Assembly (NCBI RefSeq): GCF_037176765.1
Contig: NC_090023.1
Coordinates: forward strand, 128,535,866 to 128,599,865
Length of the DNA: 64,000 bases
Origin: Anolis sagrei
Lineage: Eukaryota > Chordata > Lepidosauria > Squamata > Anolidae
Direction of reading: 5' to 3'
Shown: one piece after another, positions 22,301-37,300 of the stretch
Layout: every line of letters begins with the position of its first letter
Position numbering within the stretch: position 1 is the stretch's first letter
The notes under the pieces: model-generated
Database searches by the model: none
What the model saw: the letters and a program-made list of their open reading frames with translations, nothing else
Told to the model about the DNA's origin: nothing
Position numbers and translations under genes: made by a program

Positions 22301-25300
22301 CTGGAACAGCCAGGTCTTCAAGCTCTTCCTAAAGACTGCCAACGTTGGGGCTTGTCTGATGTCCTTGGGGAGAGAGTTCCAGAGTCGGGGGGCTACCACA
22401 GAGAAGCCCCTATCCCTCGTCCCCACCAAACGCGATTGCAACGCAGGTGGGATCATGAGCAGGGCCTCTCCAGATGAACGGAGGGATGCCATTATGAAAC
22501 CAGATTTGGAAGAAAGATGGAATGATGATGATGACCGTGGTCTTTATAATTCCACTTATTCAGTGGATCTGCTCTAGTTTAACTAGAAAATGGGTTTAGG
22601 CAAAGTTTTTACATATGTTAAATTTAACAGAGATTACTGCTGCAATTCTTTTTGCAGAACAATGAATAGAAACAATAGCTGCATATATAATAAGTATGCA
22701 GGGTACAGAAAAACGTAGGTACCTGTTGTGAAAGCTATTACATTGCAGGAAAGTGTTCTTTCATTAGAGCAAATAAAACACTTTCAAAAGAAGACAAAAC
22801 AAGGTGCAAGAGTAATGAATAAAGGAATTTACACTTTCTACCATTAACCAAGAGAAGTACTGTATGCACTCAAATTCAAAGAATAAAGTTGCCACAAAAA
22901 TAGCACATTTAAGCAATATCATTGTTTAAGATAAGAATCAAAATCACTCAGAGTATTTGCTTTCAATAAAGCAAAATGACTGATGAAATTTTGTTTAAAT
23001 CAGATGTGAAGGAAGAGGATTTGGCACAGAACGAGAAGTTTTGCAAGTCCCACTGAAACACCAATAAGGCAAAAGCAACCAGGTAATAGATAGGATAAAA
23101 ATATTGAAGAAGTAATAATTTTCCTCATCTTTGGTGTTGATATTCATTTGGGAGAGCTTTTATTGAGGATTTAAGACAGCAAAGCCTCGCGGTTGAGAGC
23201 ATCCTACACCAAGAAAAGTCCAGAATAGAATTCAGAGAACAGAAGCAGTTCTAAGCTGAAATGCTGAGGCAAAAGTCTTTCCGCAGAGAAGAAACGGAAG
23301 AGAGACTACACTTACAACACAGTGGAGCCCAATAGCTGATAAAGGTATTGTGGGCCTCCAACGCTGAAGGCAGACAGGTGGGCTTGTAGCCTTTACAGGG
23401 GCTACATGATCACATCTGATCAGTGTCAAGGATGCAGAGCGACGCAAAGATGAAGCCTTCATTTTGCAGTGGCTAAAGTACTGAAGTTGTGGTGAGGATG
23501 GCGAGGGCAGCAGGGATGATGAAGACTATATAAATATTAAAAGAAGACAAACTTTACATGGGGCTATATTTTCACTCATATATATATATTTAAATCCCAA
23601 TGGGTAGTCATTTTGTTGAAGATATCTACAAGACCTTACGTCTAAAGGTGTATTGGTGCTATTTAATGAATAGAACAGATGGACTAGATCAAAAACAGTA
23701 TTTTAGTAATGTCAGGATCTATCCAAACTACCACCAAATGCATTTTCAGTCTTTGTGTACTAATCTTACAAAAAGTTCCAGCATCTTTCTAACTCTTCTG
23801 TTACGTTACAACCAGGGTTGCAATCTGGGCATATATTTGCTCAGGTTTTGTTTAGGTAAATAACCTTCAAAAGATCAATTGTTCAAAGTAGTGTATGTCA
23901 CACAAAGTGATACATTGAAAGGGCTTGCATGCTTAAACTGTTATGTTCTCTGTAGAGAAGGCAAGTGGTGCTATGTTACTATTGCATCAAAGTGTTTTTC
24001 TTGAAGTCACAAATATTGCTTTTAAGTCATAAAATGCTCTTTTTTACCCACACATGCCTTGGATTATGACCAGAGTTTGATTCCTTGCTTAGCCATGGAA
24101 GCCCAGTGGGCCACCTTGGGCAAGTCACATATTCCCAGCCCCAAAAGATCCATGGTAGGGTCACTTTACTTAAAGTAACACAACTATATACTTTACATTA
24201 ACATCTCTCAAAATGATGTATAGCAAAAAGGAAAACAAACTGGGAGGGAAAGATTTCAAATGCTTATTGTCCAACACTATATATAGTCTTGGGGAAATTT
24301 ATTGATGATCGTCCTAAACCAGAATAGGTGTGGAATTGTTAATAGACTGCAACTCACATCAAACCTAACCAGTTTAGCCAAGGATCAGCAAAACCATTCT
24401 GGGAATTGCTGTCCAATGGTGCTTGGAGAGCAATACTTTGTCCGCCTTGGGCCTAGGTGGCTTTGCTGATATTAGCATAGCTATTGAAAAACAACAGATT
24501 TTCCATTTAAATATGCATAGGTTAGTTACAAGTTGCCTGCACACTTTGGTCAAGTCCAGGGATCTTCTATTCAAAACGGATTTAAAAAGGAAAACAAACC
24601 AATGTTGGATCATATTTTGTTTTAACTGTCTGGGGAAAAATTAATAAGACACTATAATGCAAAGCATCTACAGCCCATTCACAAACATCTAAACCAAGGC
24701 TGGGCAACTTGTGGCTCTCTCACTATCATAGGACTGCTACTCCCATCATCTCTTACTACTGGTTATACCTTTTAGGATTGATGGGAACTGCAATTCATCA
24801 TTATCTGAAAGGTTAGAAATTGACCATTCCTGGCCTAAACCACCATCACCTGAACCAGGCAACAAAGTTCATGAAACATCCAACTCCCTAAGGGAGATTC
24901 TCTGTATAGTCCAGAAAGTCCTCAAACTGTGGCCCTCCAACTCCCAGAAGCCCTAGCCAGCTTGTTCAATGGTCAGAAATTCTGGGAGTTGGAGGCCCAA
25001 ACAACTGGAGGGCCAGAGTTTGAAGATGCCTGGGTATTTTCACTTTTTCAAAGACAGAACGTTTTCACTGACAGAATGCAGGGAGGTTACAAAATGGACA
25101 CCTATCAGACCAGAGGCTCAGAATACTCATAACTGAAATGCCAAGGCAAAGATATGTCAAACTTCCATTTTTTAACACTTTAGCTTTCCTTAGCAAGCAA
25201 AAGGCTTTGTTTTATTTCCCTTATACAGGAGTTGTTTACCCAGAAATAATAAAAATAAGCTTGGCCAGATGAAACTTGGTTTTGTCAGGTTAACACCAAC

Positions 25301-28300
25301 AGGAAATAACTTTTACAGCATGTGCACTTTGCTCTGAAAAACAAGGCTCAGGAATTCAACCAGTGTCCCATGGAGACAACAGATTAGGCCAATAATAAAA
25401 AACACTGCATTTTATATTGCTGAAGCAGAAAGAGAATAGGTAACTTCAAAATATGATCACAATGTTTCACTTCTGTATTTTAGATGTAATTTAATTATGT
25501 GAATTCCAACTTAATCGTTCTTTGTTTTAATCGTGTCAGAATTATCCACTAATTCTGATTTCTTAGAATCACAACTAAAATGGTACCCACTGTTTCCTTT
25601 GGGAATCTACTATCATCCCTAACACTAAATCTGTACAATACCTATTTCACTCTCAAAATACATGTCTGCATACACACATCTTCTAAACTAATAGCCTTCA
25701 TGTCTATTAATTATATTATCATTATTTTTCTCAAACTCAGGATGAAAGGTATGAAAGGTTCATGTGTATGCCACCCTTAGGTCATATGATACAGAACAAG
25801 ATATAAATGCTGATAGATAGATAGATACTATATTTCTATTTCAAATAACAGTCAAACAATCTCATTAGTCATACATAAACCAAGATTAATAATTCTGAGT
25901 GGCTTAAAGGTTTGATGCTACAGCTATCAAACTTAGTGCTAGAATACAGTACAATGCACATGCAAATATACCTCTACCACTACTTCTATGAAGTTTATGT
26001 GTTCTGAGCTGGACAGGCTGCAATATCAGATCTCCCCAAAATTACAATACAAAAAACTAGTACATCAATATAAGATAAGCTCCATTAGTGAGAGGAGATG
26101 CAGCAAGTTGTCTACTAGAGGAAAACATAACTGCCTCTGAACTGATGGTTCCAGTGTGCCCTTAGAACAAGAGATAAAATTAGGCCTTTAAACAACTTAT
26201 TTTATCCAAATCACTTCTGTGGTTGGAGAACAGGTCTCTGAGCACACACTTCCCAGATAAAGCAACTACAAAGTGGATCCCCATGGTTAAACAGGGTGGA
26301 GCCAAACAAATGCTACCCACTATCTAACATAATAGTATCAGAATAAGAAAATGCTGACAGAAAGGTTTACTTCCTTGGCCCCGGTTGCTTCTATAGCCTT
26401 GTATTAGCATGCTGAAGCATAAATAATCTAGCAGGCTATTAAAATTACAAAGTAAACTGTATGCCACTGTACAACTGTCAATATTTGACTATAACAGAAC
26501 AGGGATTTCAAAACCTATCTACCTGATAACAAGAGTCTTATCATCTAAAGCAGAAAATGGGAATTTCTCAAAGAGGCTACAATGTCATACTGAAACAGTG
26601 ACATGTACTTCAACACACAGAGTACCACATGTTTTTAAGGAATTAGGAAGAAGAAACGTCAATGCTAGGTCCAGGAGGACCCCCAATCTGCAGACCTGTA
26701 TCTTCAGGGGAGTGTGACCCCATCCAGCACAGGATGGATCCCTATTTCCTGATTTGCCTTCCAACTGACAAGGGGCTCCTCTGTCTTGTTTGGATTAAGT
26801 TTCAATTTGTTTGCCCTCATCCAATCAATTATTGATAGTGGGTATAGGGATTAAAGGGGGGAGACAGTATTAGGAAAAAGGGGTCTTCAACCAGAATTAA
26901 CCTTTAAATAAAATTCTATTCATAGCTTGCCACTATCATGAGAACGAAAGCTGGGATCAAATGCAATAAGGATGCATTAATACGAAGAAATATTTAGATA
27001 CTTCAAGGGCCAAGAGTATAACTTACAGGTTCACAAACATTGCAGTTGTATATGAGAATGAGTTAAAAGGTAAAGGTTTTCCCTGACATTAAGTCTAATC
27101 ATGTCCAACTGGGGGGTAGTGCTCATCTCCATTTCTTAGCCAAAGAGCTGGCATTGTCCATAGACACCTCCAAGGTCATGTGGCCAGCATGACTGCATGG
27201 AGTGTTGTTACCTTTCTGCAGAAGCGGTACCTATTGATCTACTCACATTTGCCTGCTTTCGAACTGCTAGGTTGGCAGAAGCTGTGTCTAACAGCGGGAG
27301 TTCAACCTGCTCCCCGAATTCGAACCATCAACCTTTTGGTCAGCAAATTCAGAAGCTCAGTGGTTTGACCCGCTGTGCCACCAGGGGGCCCTAATGAGTT
27401 AATATAGTGAAAACTCCTATCCCCTGGACCTAGAAACCCCTGGACCTAGAAACAAACTGCTTCTGTCAACCCAAGCTGTCCTCTGGTTCTTAAATGAACT
27501 TTTTCAACAAAATGTTTGTATTCATAAACAACCTGTGCTTATGCCTAATTTAATTAAATATAACTGAACCTACGTTGACCCACAGCAAAGTGTGTATTCT
27601 TGCTGTTAAACTGTTCCGTTATTAAACAAACAAATGAGTTTATCAAAAAACAGGTATTAGTAAAAAGAGATTTGATCTAGTACACACAATGTTCTCATAC
27701 TATTCTTTCAACTGATGCATAAAAAGTAACCTGGCTGTAGATGTTTTTTTTAAAGATGCAAGGCACACATTAAATTGATAGAGAAGATTAAGAGCAGGAA
27801 GTTCCAGGGTTCCATTTTACAACAAATAAGGAGGAAGAAATAAGAGTGGCCTTTCTAGGGGCTGCTTCCTTTTTGGTGAAGACACCAAAAAATTCTTTCA
27901 AACCTATTGGGAGCTAACGGGATAAGCAATCCATCCAAAGGATGTTCCTCCCATCTCTAATGGGAAAATTATTAACCCAGTAACTCTTATAGAATAATTT
28001 ATACATCTGGACTGAGACTTGTTCATTTTCTATAATATTGTCCTTCTGGAGCTTTTAGCAGTCCGATGGAAATTCTTAAAAGCCAAGGGAGCTAATTTTC
28101 CAAAAACATATTTAATGTTGTATAAAACTAACACTACTGAAAATTCCGCTTAATAAAAGTAAAATTCAGTACCTCAGTCTGACCTTCATGGGCACTGGAT
28201 TCATGAGTAACACGTATAGCCTGAAATTGCAAGAACAAACATTAGTCTTTATGTTGTGCTGTACATGTTATGCCATTGTCAATTATATATCTAGTCATTT

Positions 28301-31300
28301 ACTACCTAACTTGTTTTAAAAATTCAATCTTTAAATAAAGGAGTAAAATGAACTTGAGTATAGTATAGTTATTGAAAGTTGGACTGGTACGAGGAAGACC
28401 AGGGTTTAAGCCATGCAAACCCTCTGGGTGGCCTTGAGAATGTCACACTCTCTCAGACTCAAATAAAGGGAAAGCCCCTCTAAACAAATATTGCCAAGAA
28501 AACCCTGTATTAGGTTCAGCTTAGGGTTGCTGAAAGTCAAAAACAATTTGAAGAAATACAAAAAACAAACAAATAATTAATTCTACTGAACCCAATATTG
28601 GCAGATGCTTAATTAAACCATCTGCTTCTAAGTCCTGCTACTACAAGTTCTTTAACTGGAAGTGGCAGTGGTTTAATCAAAGCATATTACAAGCCTAAAG
28701 CTACATTACTAAACTTCAGTCCATTATTAACATTTTGCTTTCGATTAAAACTTTCAGTTCAAATGTCTGAAAATACTAAATCAAGATACTTGTTTCTACT
28801 GCAACACATCACAGATACAGTAAAAGTCAGCCTATGAATGCACTGTTCATGCCTAATGGCAACTTTATGTGACTTATATACATTAATAGTAAATGCACAT
28901 TTCACTATGCAGATTATCAAAGCATGACCTCAATACTGGCTGTGATCATGTATCTTGATCTTTTGATGTATTATAGTGCTACAGAATATGAAAACAGACA
29001 TACACAAAACCCTAACTTGTTCTAACAATGGGTGGTAGTGCATATATGTTAAAACATGATTTTTTTTTTTAAAAAACTTCAGTAATCCTAAAGGACCTTG
29101 AGGTGTCTTGTCGCTGTTAAATTGCCATCAAGATGATTCTGATTTATGGTGACCCCATCACAGGATTTCCTTGGCATGATTGATTCAGAAGAGGTGTGTC
29201 CTCTGGCCCCATCTACACTGCCATATAAGGCAGTTTTAGAATGCAGTTTAACTGCATTGAACTGCAGTATATGGGACTGTAGACTCATATAACTCTGTTC
29301 AATGTAGTTAAACTGCATTCTGAAACTGCATAATATGAAAGTGTAGATAAGGCCTCTGATGTTGAAGACAACGTGAATTATCCAAAGTAACTTAGTGAGT
29401 TTTGACAGAGAAGCTGGAATTGAAACACTGCTCTCCCAGCACCATTTTCCACTCTCAAGCAACTACACTGTCAAGTTCTCATTCTGGTATTTCACAAGCA
29501 TTTTACCAATTAAATAAAAAGCAACTATATTTTAGCTGTTTGATATCTTTAAGAACATCTGAATCCCAAAAAGTATTATGAGTGCCCAACATTATCAGCC
29601 CAACAATCTTAGTTGACAGCAATTGCCCTAAATGCGTGGAAGTTTAAATTATAAGTAAAAAAGAAACACTGAGGATAAACTGAAATTAAAGAAATAGATA
29701 CTAACTTCATAGGTTTCTAGGAATTTGGCCCTCTCTTCAGGATTCATGTTTACCGAATCGTCTAAGAACTTCTTCAAAGAAGAGTCTGCTTCTAAAACAC
29801 AGTGAAGAATATGAACTGTTAAAAATGTATTACATTATTCTATTCACATGTTTATTACCTCTTATAAATCAATGCATAAAGAAGTTCCAAACTGTGCTGA
29901 GATACAGTAAATTATGATAAGCTCCAAACATAGGAAGGTGTACTAATTTTCCAATACCTTCTTCTAATCCTAATATAAAAATAGGAACAAAATTAAAACA
30001 CTAAATGCCTGTTATTACAGAACTACCTGTATTAGAATCTTAAGAGTTGGAAGAGACCCCAAGGGCCATCTGGTCCAATTGTCTACCACCCAGGAATACA
30101 CATTCAAAGTACTTCTGACAGAGGGCCATCCAGCCTTTGCTTAAAAACCTCCAGAGAAGGTGGCTCCAGCACATCCTCAGGCATCATATTCTGACCTCAA
30201 ATAGCTCTTACCTTCAGGATACTCTTACTAATGTTGGTGGAAACCCTTTTTTGTAGTTTGAATTCACTGCTCTGTGTCCTAGTCTCCAGAACAGCAGAAA
30301 ACAAGTCTGTCCCCTCCTCAATGTGACAGCTTTTAAAATATTTAAACATGGCTATCATGTCTCCCTCACAACCTTCTCTTCTCCAAGCTAAACATTTCTC
30401 ACAAGGCTCTCTCAGCCATTCCTCACAAGGCTTGGTTTTCATATCTTTGGTCAATCTGGTTGCTCTTCTCTGTACATGTTCCAGCTTGTCAATATGCTAA
30501 GAACTAGGCACAATCTTCCAGATGATGTCTGATTACAGCAGAATAGAGTGGGACTAAGACTTCCCTCAATCTCAACACTATATTCCTATTCATGCAACCT
30601 AGAATCATATTGACATTTGTAGACAAATTGCATTACACTTTGACTCATATTCAGCCTGTGGTCTCCTAAGACTCCTAAACCTCTTTCGCATGGACTGTTT
30701 GCAAGGCAAGTGACACCAAATGAAACTTTTACACAGTCCATATTCAGCATTAAGGTGGCATTTTTCTAACTAAAGTAATCCACACAATATTTGGTACTTA
30801 TCATTCATCCACTCCTTATTTAAATTGCAAAACAATCAACTGTTGCTTATTTGTACGTTTTTTTTTCAGTCACGAATGGTAGGCAGTTCAGGAGCGCCAC
30901 CTATCCTTCAAATAAATACAAGGAAGAATACAAATTAAGCATTTACCAAAGGTGATTTTATCTCTATTGTTTGCAATAGCATGAATCAGTCCAATAGTTC
31001 CACAGGCATTACTGATTGTTTGCTTCATGAAATATACTGTTGGTTTCACTTCTTGGCCTTCAGCTTTTATTTTATTTTCCTCTTCTGTTCGGAAAGTTTC
31101 ATACTAAGGTGAAAAAGAAAAAAGGTTCAATTTAGAAAAGAAGGTATTTTGAAGTTTTGATTTTAAAAAAATCATTTCAAAATCATAACCAACCCATGCC
31201 AGAATTAAATTCAGTCTAGGAATAAAGTTTGGTCTAGTTTTTGAAGTATAGTCAGTTCTCCACGTTCACTGAGGTTAATGGTACAGGAACCCCATGAAAA

Positions 31301-34300
31301 TGGAAAATGTGCCAATTTTTAAAACAAATTAAAAACTAGGACTTTCTAGGTCATCCAGCATGACTACGGTCATCTTCTGCCTAGAAATTCCTAGATACAG
31401 CACTTTAATAAACTCCATGAACAACAATATGTAATAGGATTTTTGTTCCTGGGTTGTAAATGTCATTTCCTAATTGGTTCCACCACAAAAAACATGGAAA
31501 GTGTTTATTAAACTGCAAAAACTTTGTTTTCGCAGGACATCCTGTGGCACATTTTTGCTATACTTTTTACTGAATATCTCAGAGTCTCAATCAATTCAAC
31601 ATGATGTTTCTGATTAAAACAGGAAATAACACTTTCAAACCAGGAACAGAAAAACTTTCAAATTTGTTACACAGTGCAATCAAACATCAAACCCACAAAA
31701 TGCGAAAAGCCAACTGTATGGTAGGCTACAGGGGGAAGACCGCCTCTATTTGGCTGGATTTCATTATTCTGCTGCTGGAAGTCCAGCATTGCCAGGAGTC
31801 TTGCAACATGTTAGACTTAAATCAATGGTTTTAATCTTTATCTTCCCACTTGAGGAAGATAAGATCCTATCGAACACCTCAACAAAACACAACTAGTTGT
31901 ATAGGTGCATAACCTTGTCAAACATTTGCAGTGAATCGAGTATCAAGCTTCAAATAACTCTTAAATATTAAAAAGATCTGCTATCATTCTAATAGAAGGC
32001 AGCACCTTACTAATTCAGATTGTTTTAAATTTATCAGATTAAGCAACCACACATGCAATGTGGTGTAGTGCTTTAGGCCTAGGGTTCAAATTCCACTTAG
32101 CCATGGCAACCTACTGGGTAACCTTAGAAAAGACATACTCTCTCAGATTCAGAGCAAGGTGACAACCTCCTCTCAACAATTTTTTTCCAAGAAAACATTG
32201 ATATAATCACCTCAGTATTGCCACCGAGTCAGAAATGAAGGTACACACCAACAACAGTCTTATTAGAATGGCTGAACATATTAACACTTGCTTTGGCTAG
32301 CAATGCCTTCTATCCATATTGGCAGTCAACTCACTGGTATATCTGGGTTGTTGATTTACAAAAACAATTCTTCAAAAAAAAAACCCCTTCTATATTGCCA
32401 TTCAATATAAGCCTCCATAAAAATAAACTTCTGGAATATCACCATGTGTAGATCAAATAACAGCAGACTCTACCATTAATATAGGCTTCAAAGTTGCCAA
32501 TTCTGTGGAAAGAAATGTATCAAAGGGCCCTTCCAAACAGCCCTATATCCCAGAATATCTAGACAGAAAATCCCACAATATCTGCTTTGAACTGGGTTAT
32601 CTGAGTCCACACTCAGATAATATGGGATTTTCTGTCTTGATATTCTGGGATATAAGGCTTTGTGGAAGGGCCCCAAGTAACCAGGCAGGACATTTTTACA
32701 CACAAAGGAATCATTTTTCAAGTTGTTGATGTGCCACAAAGACAGTCATCAAGGTATGTGAGGGAGGGTAAAAGCAACTTTTCTCATATCTATTTACAAA
32801 TGTGTGATTAATACATATTATGCAATGGGGGAGGAGGAAAGATTCAGTGGGTATGATAACACACTGATGATATAGCAATTTCACTCAGAACGAAAGCAAG
32901 TAATTTCACTCTTAATCAGAATTTCAAATCCCTGACACAGGCTGTTTATTTCATATGCACTTGGAAAAATTGTAAAAAGGACTTAATAGCAGCCAAAGGT
33001 TGCTACATAAAAAGTTGACAGTATCTTTCAACAGCAAAGGTCCCTGATTACAGGCTTTCAGCTGCACCTGAGTCTATTCAAATGAGGGCAGAACAAATCC
33101 TCCCCAGTCTGGATATCATAGGAAAGTGTAGCTTAAGAAACAAAGATATCTTCACCAGAAAACAAAGTGAGGGAAATGACATGTACTGCTTGCTTCCCTG
33201 ATCCCAAATATCGTGCTGATGTCTCATTTCGGTATCTAAGTTCTAAAACCCAAGATAAAGTTTTTGTAAACAAGAAGATTGCTGTGTTATAGAGTTACAA
33301 ATTTTTACCTTTTCTGTAACTGGAAAAAGAAGAAGAATAGCACAGACAGGCCTTGGCACCATGCTAAGGAGTTCTGGATCCATGCCATACACATCTACAA
33401 ATTGCCAGCTGGGTTGTATCCCCAGCTGTTTGAGAAACTAGTTAAAAAAGAAAATGTATGTCAATATAAATACATCCTTCACATCTCATACTTTTAATAA
33501 AATTTTCACCAAGATAAAAATGTGTTCAGTTGAAATCTGGGAATATACTACATTCCTGCCAAGAAGAGCAGGAATACTGTTAGGCTAACTTTTGACAAAT
33601 AAGAACACATTCTTGAATTCTCTCATTTCTGCTTCTGGAATTGCCAGGTGGCATCTTGACTGGGGCTGAAAGCCAGGAGATAATGACATTCAATTATTAA
33701 TCTGGGAGCTACTTTCTCCACCTTTATGAATTACATAAAGCTACCTAAGCAGTTTGCAACTGCATGTTGGATTCTGATGTTCAGAATCAAAACCCAAGCA
33801 TTAGACAAAAAGGAGCCAGGACATATGCTTCAAGCACTATTGAGCACCTATGAAGCAAGAGCAACAACATGCAATGCATTTAGCTACTTAACCTATATCC
33901 TACCTTACTTCCAAAACTGGGATATAATATGATTAAAAGCCAACACAGACAAAAATATAGACAATAAAAATATTAAGACACAATTAAGCAATGTATCATA
34001 TTAAAACCCAAAATTGTGAGGCATATAAAGGAAGACGAATACAAATATTTCTTCATGTTTCCTTTGTGATGCACAACCTCATAACAAAAGACCCATGCAT
34101 AATAGCTGCCTAGCCAAAAGTCTTACTTTTGTACCAATGGGAAGTCTAGTGTGTTTTTTGTAAGCCTCACTGCTGTGTATGGAAACAGTAGGGAGAGTTA
34201 ACTAACCTTATGAAAGGTTAACCATCTTCAATTCTGAGACACTGCCTCAGTCTTGGAAATCTAATTAGGACTGAAAACGTCTACCCTTTATTCCAATGGA

Positions 34301-37300
34301 AAGCTTTCTTCAAGACTGATCATATTTATTTATTTATTTATTTATTTTATTTCTTTCAAACATTTTTACCCCGCCCTTCTCAACCCCTAGGGGGACTCAG
34401 GGTGGCTTACAATTGGCAACAATTCAATGCCGTCATAAAATACAATAGCAAAAATAACAATTAAAACCATGAACATTAAAATAAAAATTAAACAGTATAC
34501 TTATGATCCAAATAGCTATTGTCAATCTGGTGGCTATTTATCTAGCCATATACTAATGATAACTCCGCTTCACTTATCCAAATCCACTTCCAAGCCATAG
34601 TCAAATATTATCATAGTGCTGTGAGTTCCATCGGCTGGCAGTTTCCTAACACTACCAAGAACAACATGCGTGGCTGGGTGGGAATACCTTCAAGTTACCT
34701 GAACACTAACTAATTTTATACCGTTTTCTTAGACAAGACTATATTTCAGAGGCTTGTTCTGCCAGGTCCTTCCTCTGAAATATAGCCTACAGCAGGAGTA
34801 CATAAATGAAAGTAACTGCTACAAACTGACATTTTCCACAAAGTTTTCAGCTTAGTCCTTAATTCTCGTCCTGAGCTATAATCAGGTTCATGAGTAAATA
34901 TTAACCTTGTCTGTTCATAGTCAGGTTATCCACAGGTTATCTCTCCTCACATTCTCGTATTTCCTAACTGGAAGTGGAATACTAATTTTGGGCAGGGATT
35001 TTTTAACATATAATTTTGTTTATGAACTGAGATGATGTGCAATGTATACTGATGGCTCTGTCTAAACAATAATTGTTCTCTGGAAAGTGAAAGTACTCTC
35101 TCTAACAGACTTACAGGAAAGTTTCTTCATGAACCAAATGTGCTTACACACTAGGTTTTTGAGCATGCTTTAAAGAATCAATGACTTCATAATTATCTGA
35201 ACAGTCAACTCTATGCTACTTTCATTTTCTCTGGAAAAGCCTTGAGAATGCCTCTCTAATCCTTGCACAACCCGCAGAAATAAACAGATTAAAGAACGCT
35301 TTAAAAAAAAAAAACACCCTTATTCCTTATTAATGCATTCAAGCTTAAGTACTAATTAAATTCTTGATCTCAGCTTATTTAGGGGCCACATTTGTGACTG
35401 CAACTCTCTTGATGGCTCTGTGCCTGGAAAGGGAATTGTGTATCTTCTAGGGCCCTTCCACACAGCCATAACCCAGAATATTAAGGCAGAAAATCCTATA
35501 AGATCTGCTTTGAACTGGGTTATCCGAGTCCATACTGCCATGTATTCCAGTTCAAAGCAGATAATGTGGATTTTTATTCAGCTGTGTGGAAGGAGTCCCA
35601 AACATCATGGAAGCACAACTCCAACTAACCCCAGTTGGCATAGCCAATGGTAAAGAATGCTGCAAGTTGTGGTTTAACACCTGAAAGGCCAAATGACTCT
35701 AAGTTCTATTTTTTTTAGCTTTCTTCATTCTGATATCCATATATTGGGGTACCACAATTCACATAAATCTTACCCAACATGGTCAATGACCAAGGATAAT
35801 GGAAGTTCAAAATATCTGGGGGACACCAGGTTATGGAAGGCTACTTTGCAAAGTAAACTAGGAGCTTTCCCCACTGAAGTTTTGGGCAAGATACATTGTT
35901 AATGGAAATAAAAATCAGCAAGCAAAGCATTCTAGATGTAGCCATTTGTTCTTTTAAAGCTTACTCCTCGCCCTCATTCCTTGTGCATACGTTGCCAAAA
36001 TTAATCTGCCCACATCAGAACCATCATCTTTTAATTGCTGTCCAGCACTACAAAACTAAAGTATTGCCTAAGAATTACAGAAGCACGCTTCCCTGTGTCA
36101 CCTAGGACTGGCCAACCAGGATGTAGTGAGAAGTCTGATAGGTATGACAGTTTACAGAAATCACATGATCACTGTCAAGGAACATGTGGAGGAGAAAAAT
36201 GGGATGAAACTGTTAAAGGTGTGTATGGGGCAAAATGATGAAGTCACAAAAATAAGACATTACTGAGAGTATAAGGTTTGACACAAAGCCGATATCCAAA
36301 GTGATGGGTATCTGAAAACTTTACTAATGCTATTAGTTTATAAAGATCTACAATTCTTGTGAACAGGGCTTCAGCAAAACATAATTAAAGAACATCCATC
36401 TGACTAAGTTGGGGAAATCAGATCATAGTGTTTTATTAATTAAACTTCCAGATGAGAACACTTAAATTCACAAACTACCCCATTTTAACATATAAATGTT
36501 CTGATTTATTAGAGAAAGAATAAAGACAGATCTCAGAAAGGGCAATGGCATTCTTTAATCTAACACTCGACCTGATAGCTCCAAAGGTCAGTAAATATTA
36601 GACTTCCACATCCTTTTCCTCCCCCATATTTTGGAAGAACTACCAACATTGTCAACATGTTCAATGGTCAGGAATGCTGGGCATTGTCATTTACATAGGA
36701 CTAGGATCCCTCTTTAACTTCTGTGGCTACATCTTATGGAATCCTGGTACTATAATTGTGTAGTGTGGGTTGAATCATCAGCTATAATGTCCTTGAACAT
36801 ATACCTTGGTAGTGAGACAGGACACAAAAGGAGGGAAAGAACAAACAGATACACCACATACCGAAATGTGTACACACACATTTGTGATCTAAAAATATTA
36901 TGAAATAATACATGTCTATAAACTATATAACTTGTATATCTAAGAGCAAAAAAAGTTTTAGAAAATTGATGAGTTAATACTTCTAAGTTAAAGTAGAAAA
37001 ATGTACAAGTTCAACAAGGTTGATACTATAGATAAGTAATGGTAAAGGTTTCCCCTTGACATTAAGTCTAGTAAAGTCTGACTCGGGGGGGGGGGGGGGG
37101 AGGGGGGTGCTCATCTCCATTTCTAAGCTAAAGAGCCGGCGTTGTCCATTGACGTCTCCAAGGTCATGTGGCCAGCATGACTGCATGGAGCGCCGTTACC
37201 TTCCTGCTGAAGCAGTAGAATCATAGAATCATAGAGTTGGAAGAGACTTCATGGGCCATCCAGTCCAACCCCTGCCAAGAAGCAGGAATATTGCATTCAA

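Larger units (their letters stand above)
19754..28172 (-). other. UCHL3: UCHL3 intron 6 (longest)
   Basis: 8.4 kb. Contains an L2-type LINE end (21950-22585), short hAT-like pieces (24690-25035), an unclassified repeat (26655-26850) and a SINE (27068-27391). Stretches 19754-21949, 22586-24044 and 25036-26654 hold nothing I can name; about 25814-25830 has a short GATA run. About 24045-24185 looks like an old CORE/MIR-type SINE. Confidence 0.75.
31104..33308 (-). other. UCHL3: UCHL3 intron 3
   Basis: Contains a TIR element (31445-31647), an old CORE/MIR-like SINE at about 32045-32255 (GGGTTCAAATTCCACTTAGC) and a fold-back MITE (32525-32673). 32700-33308 holds nothing I recognise. Confidence 0.75.
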
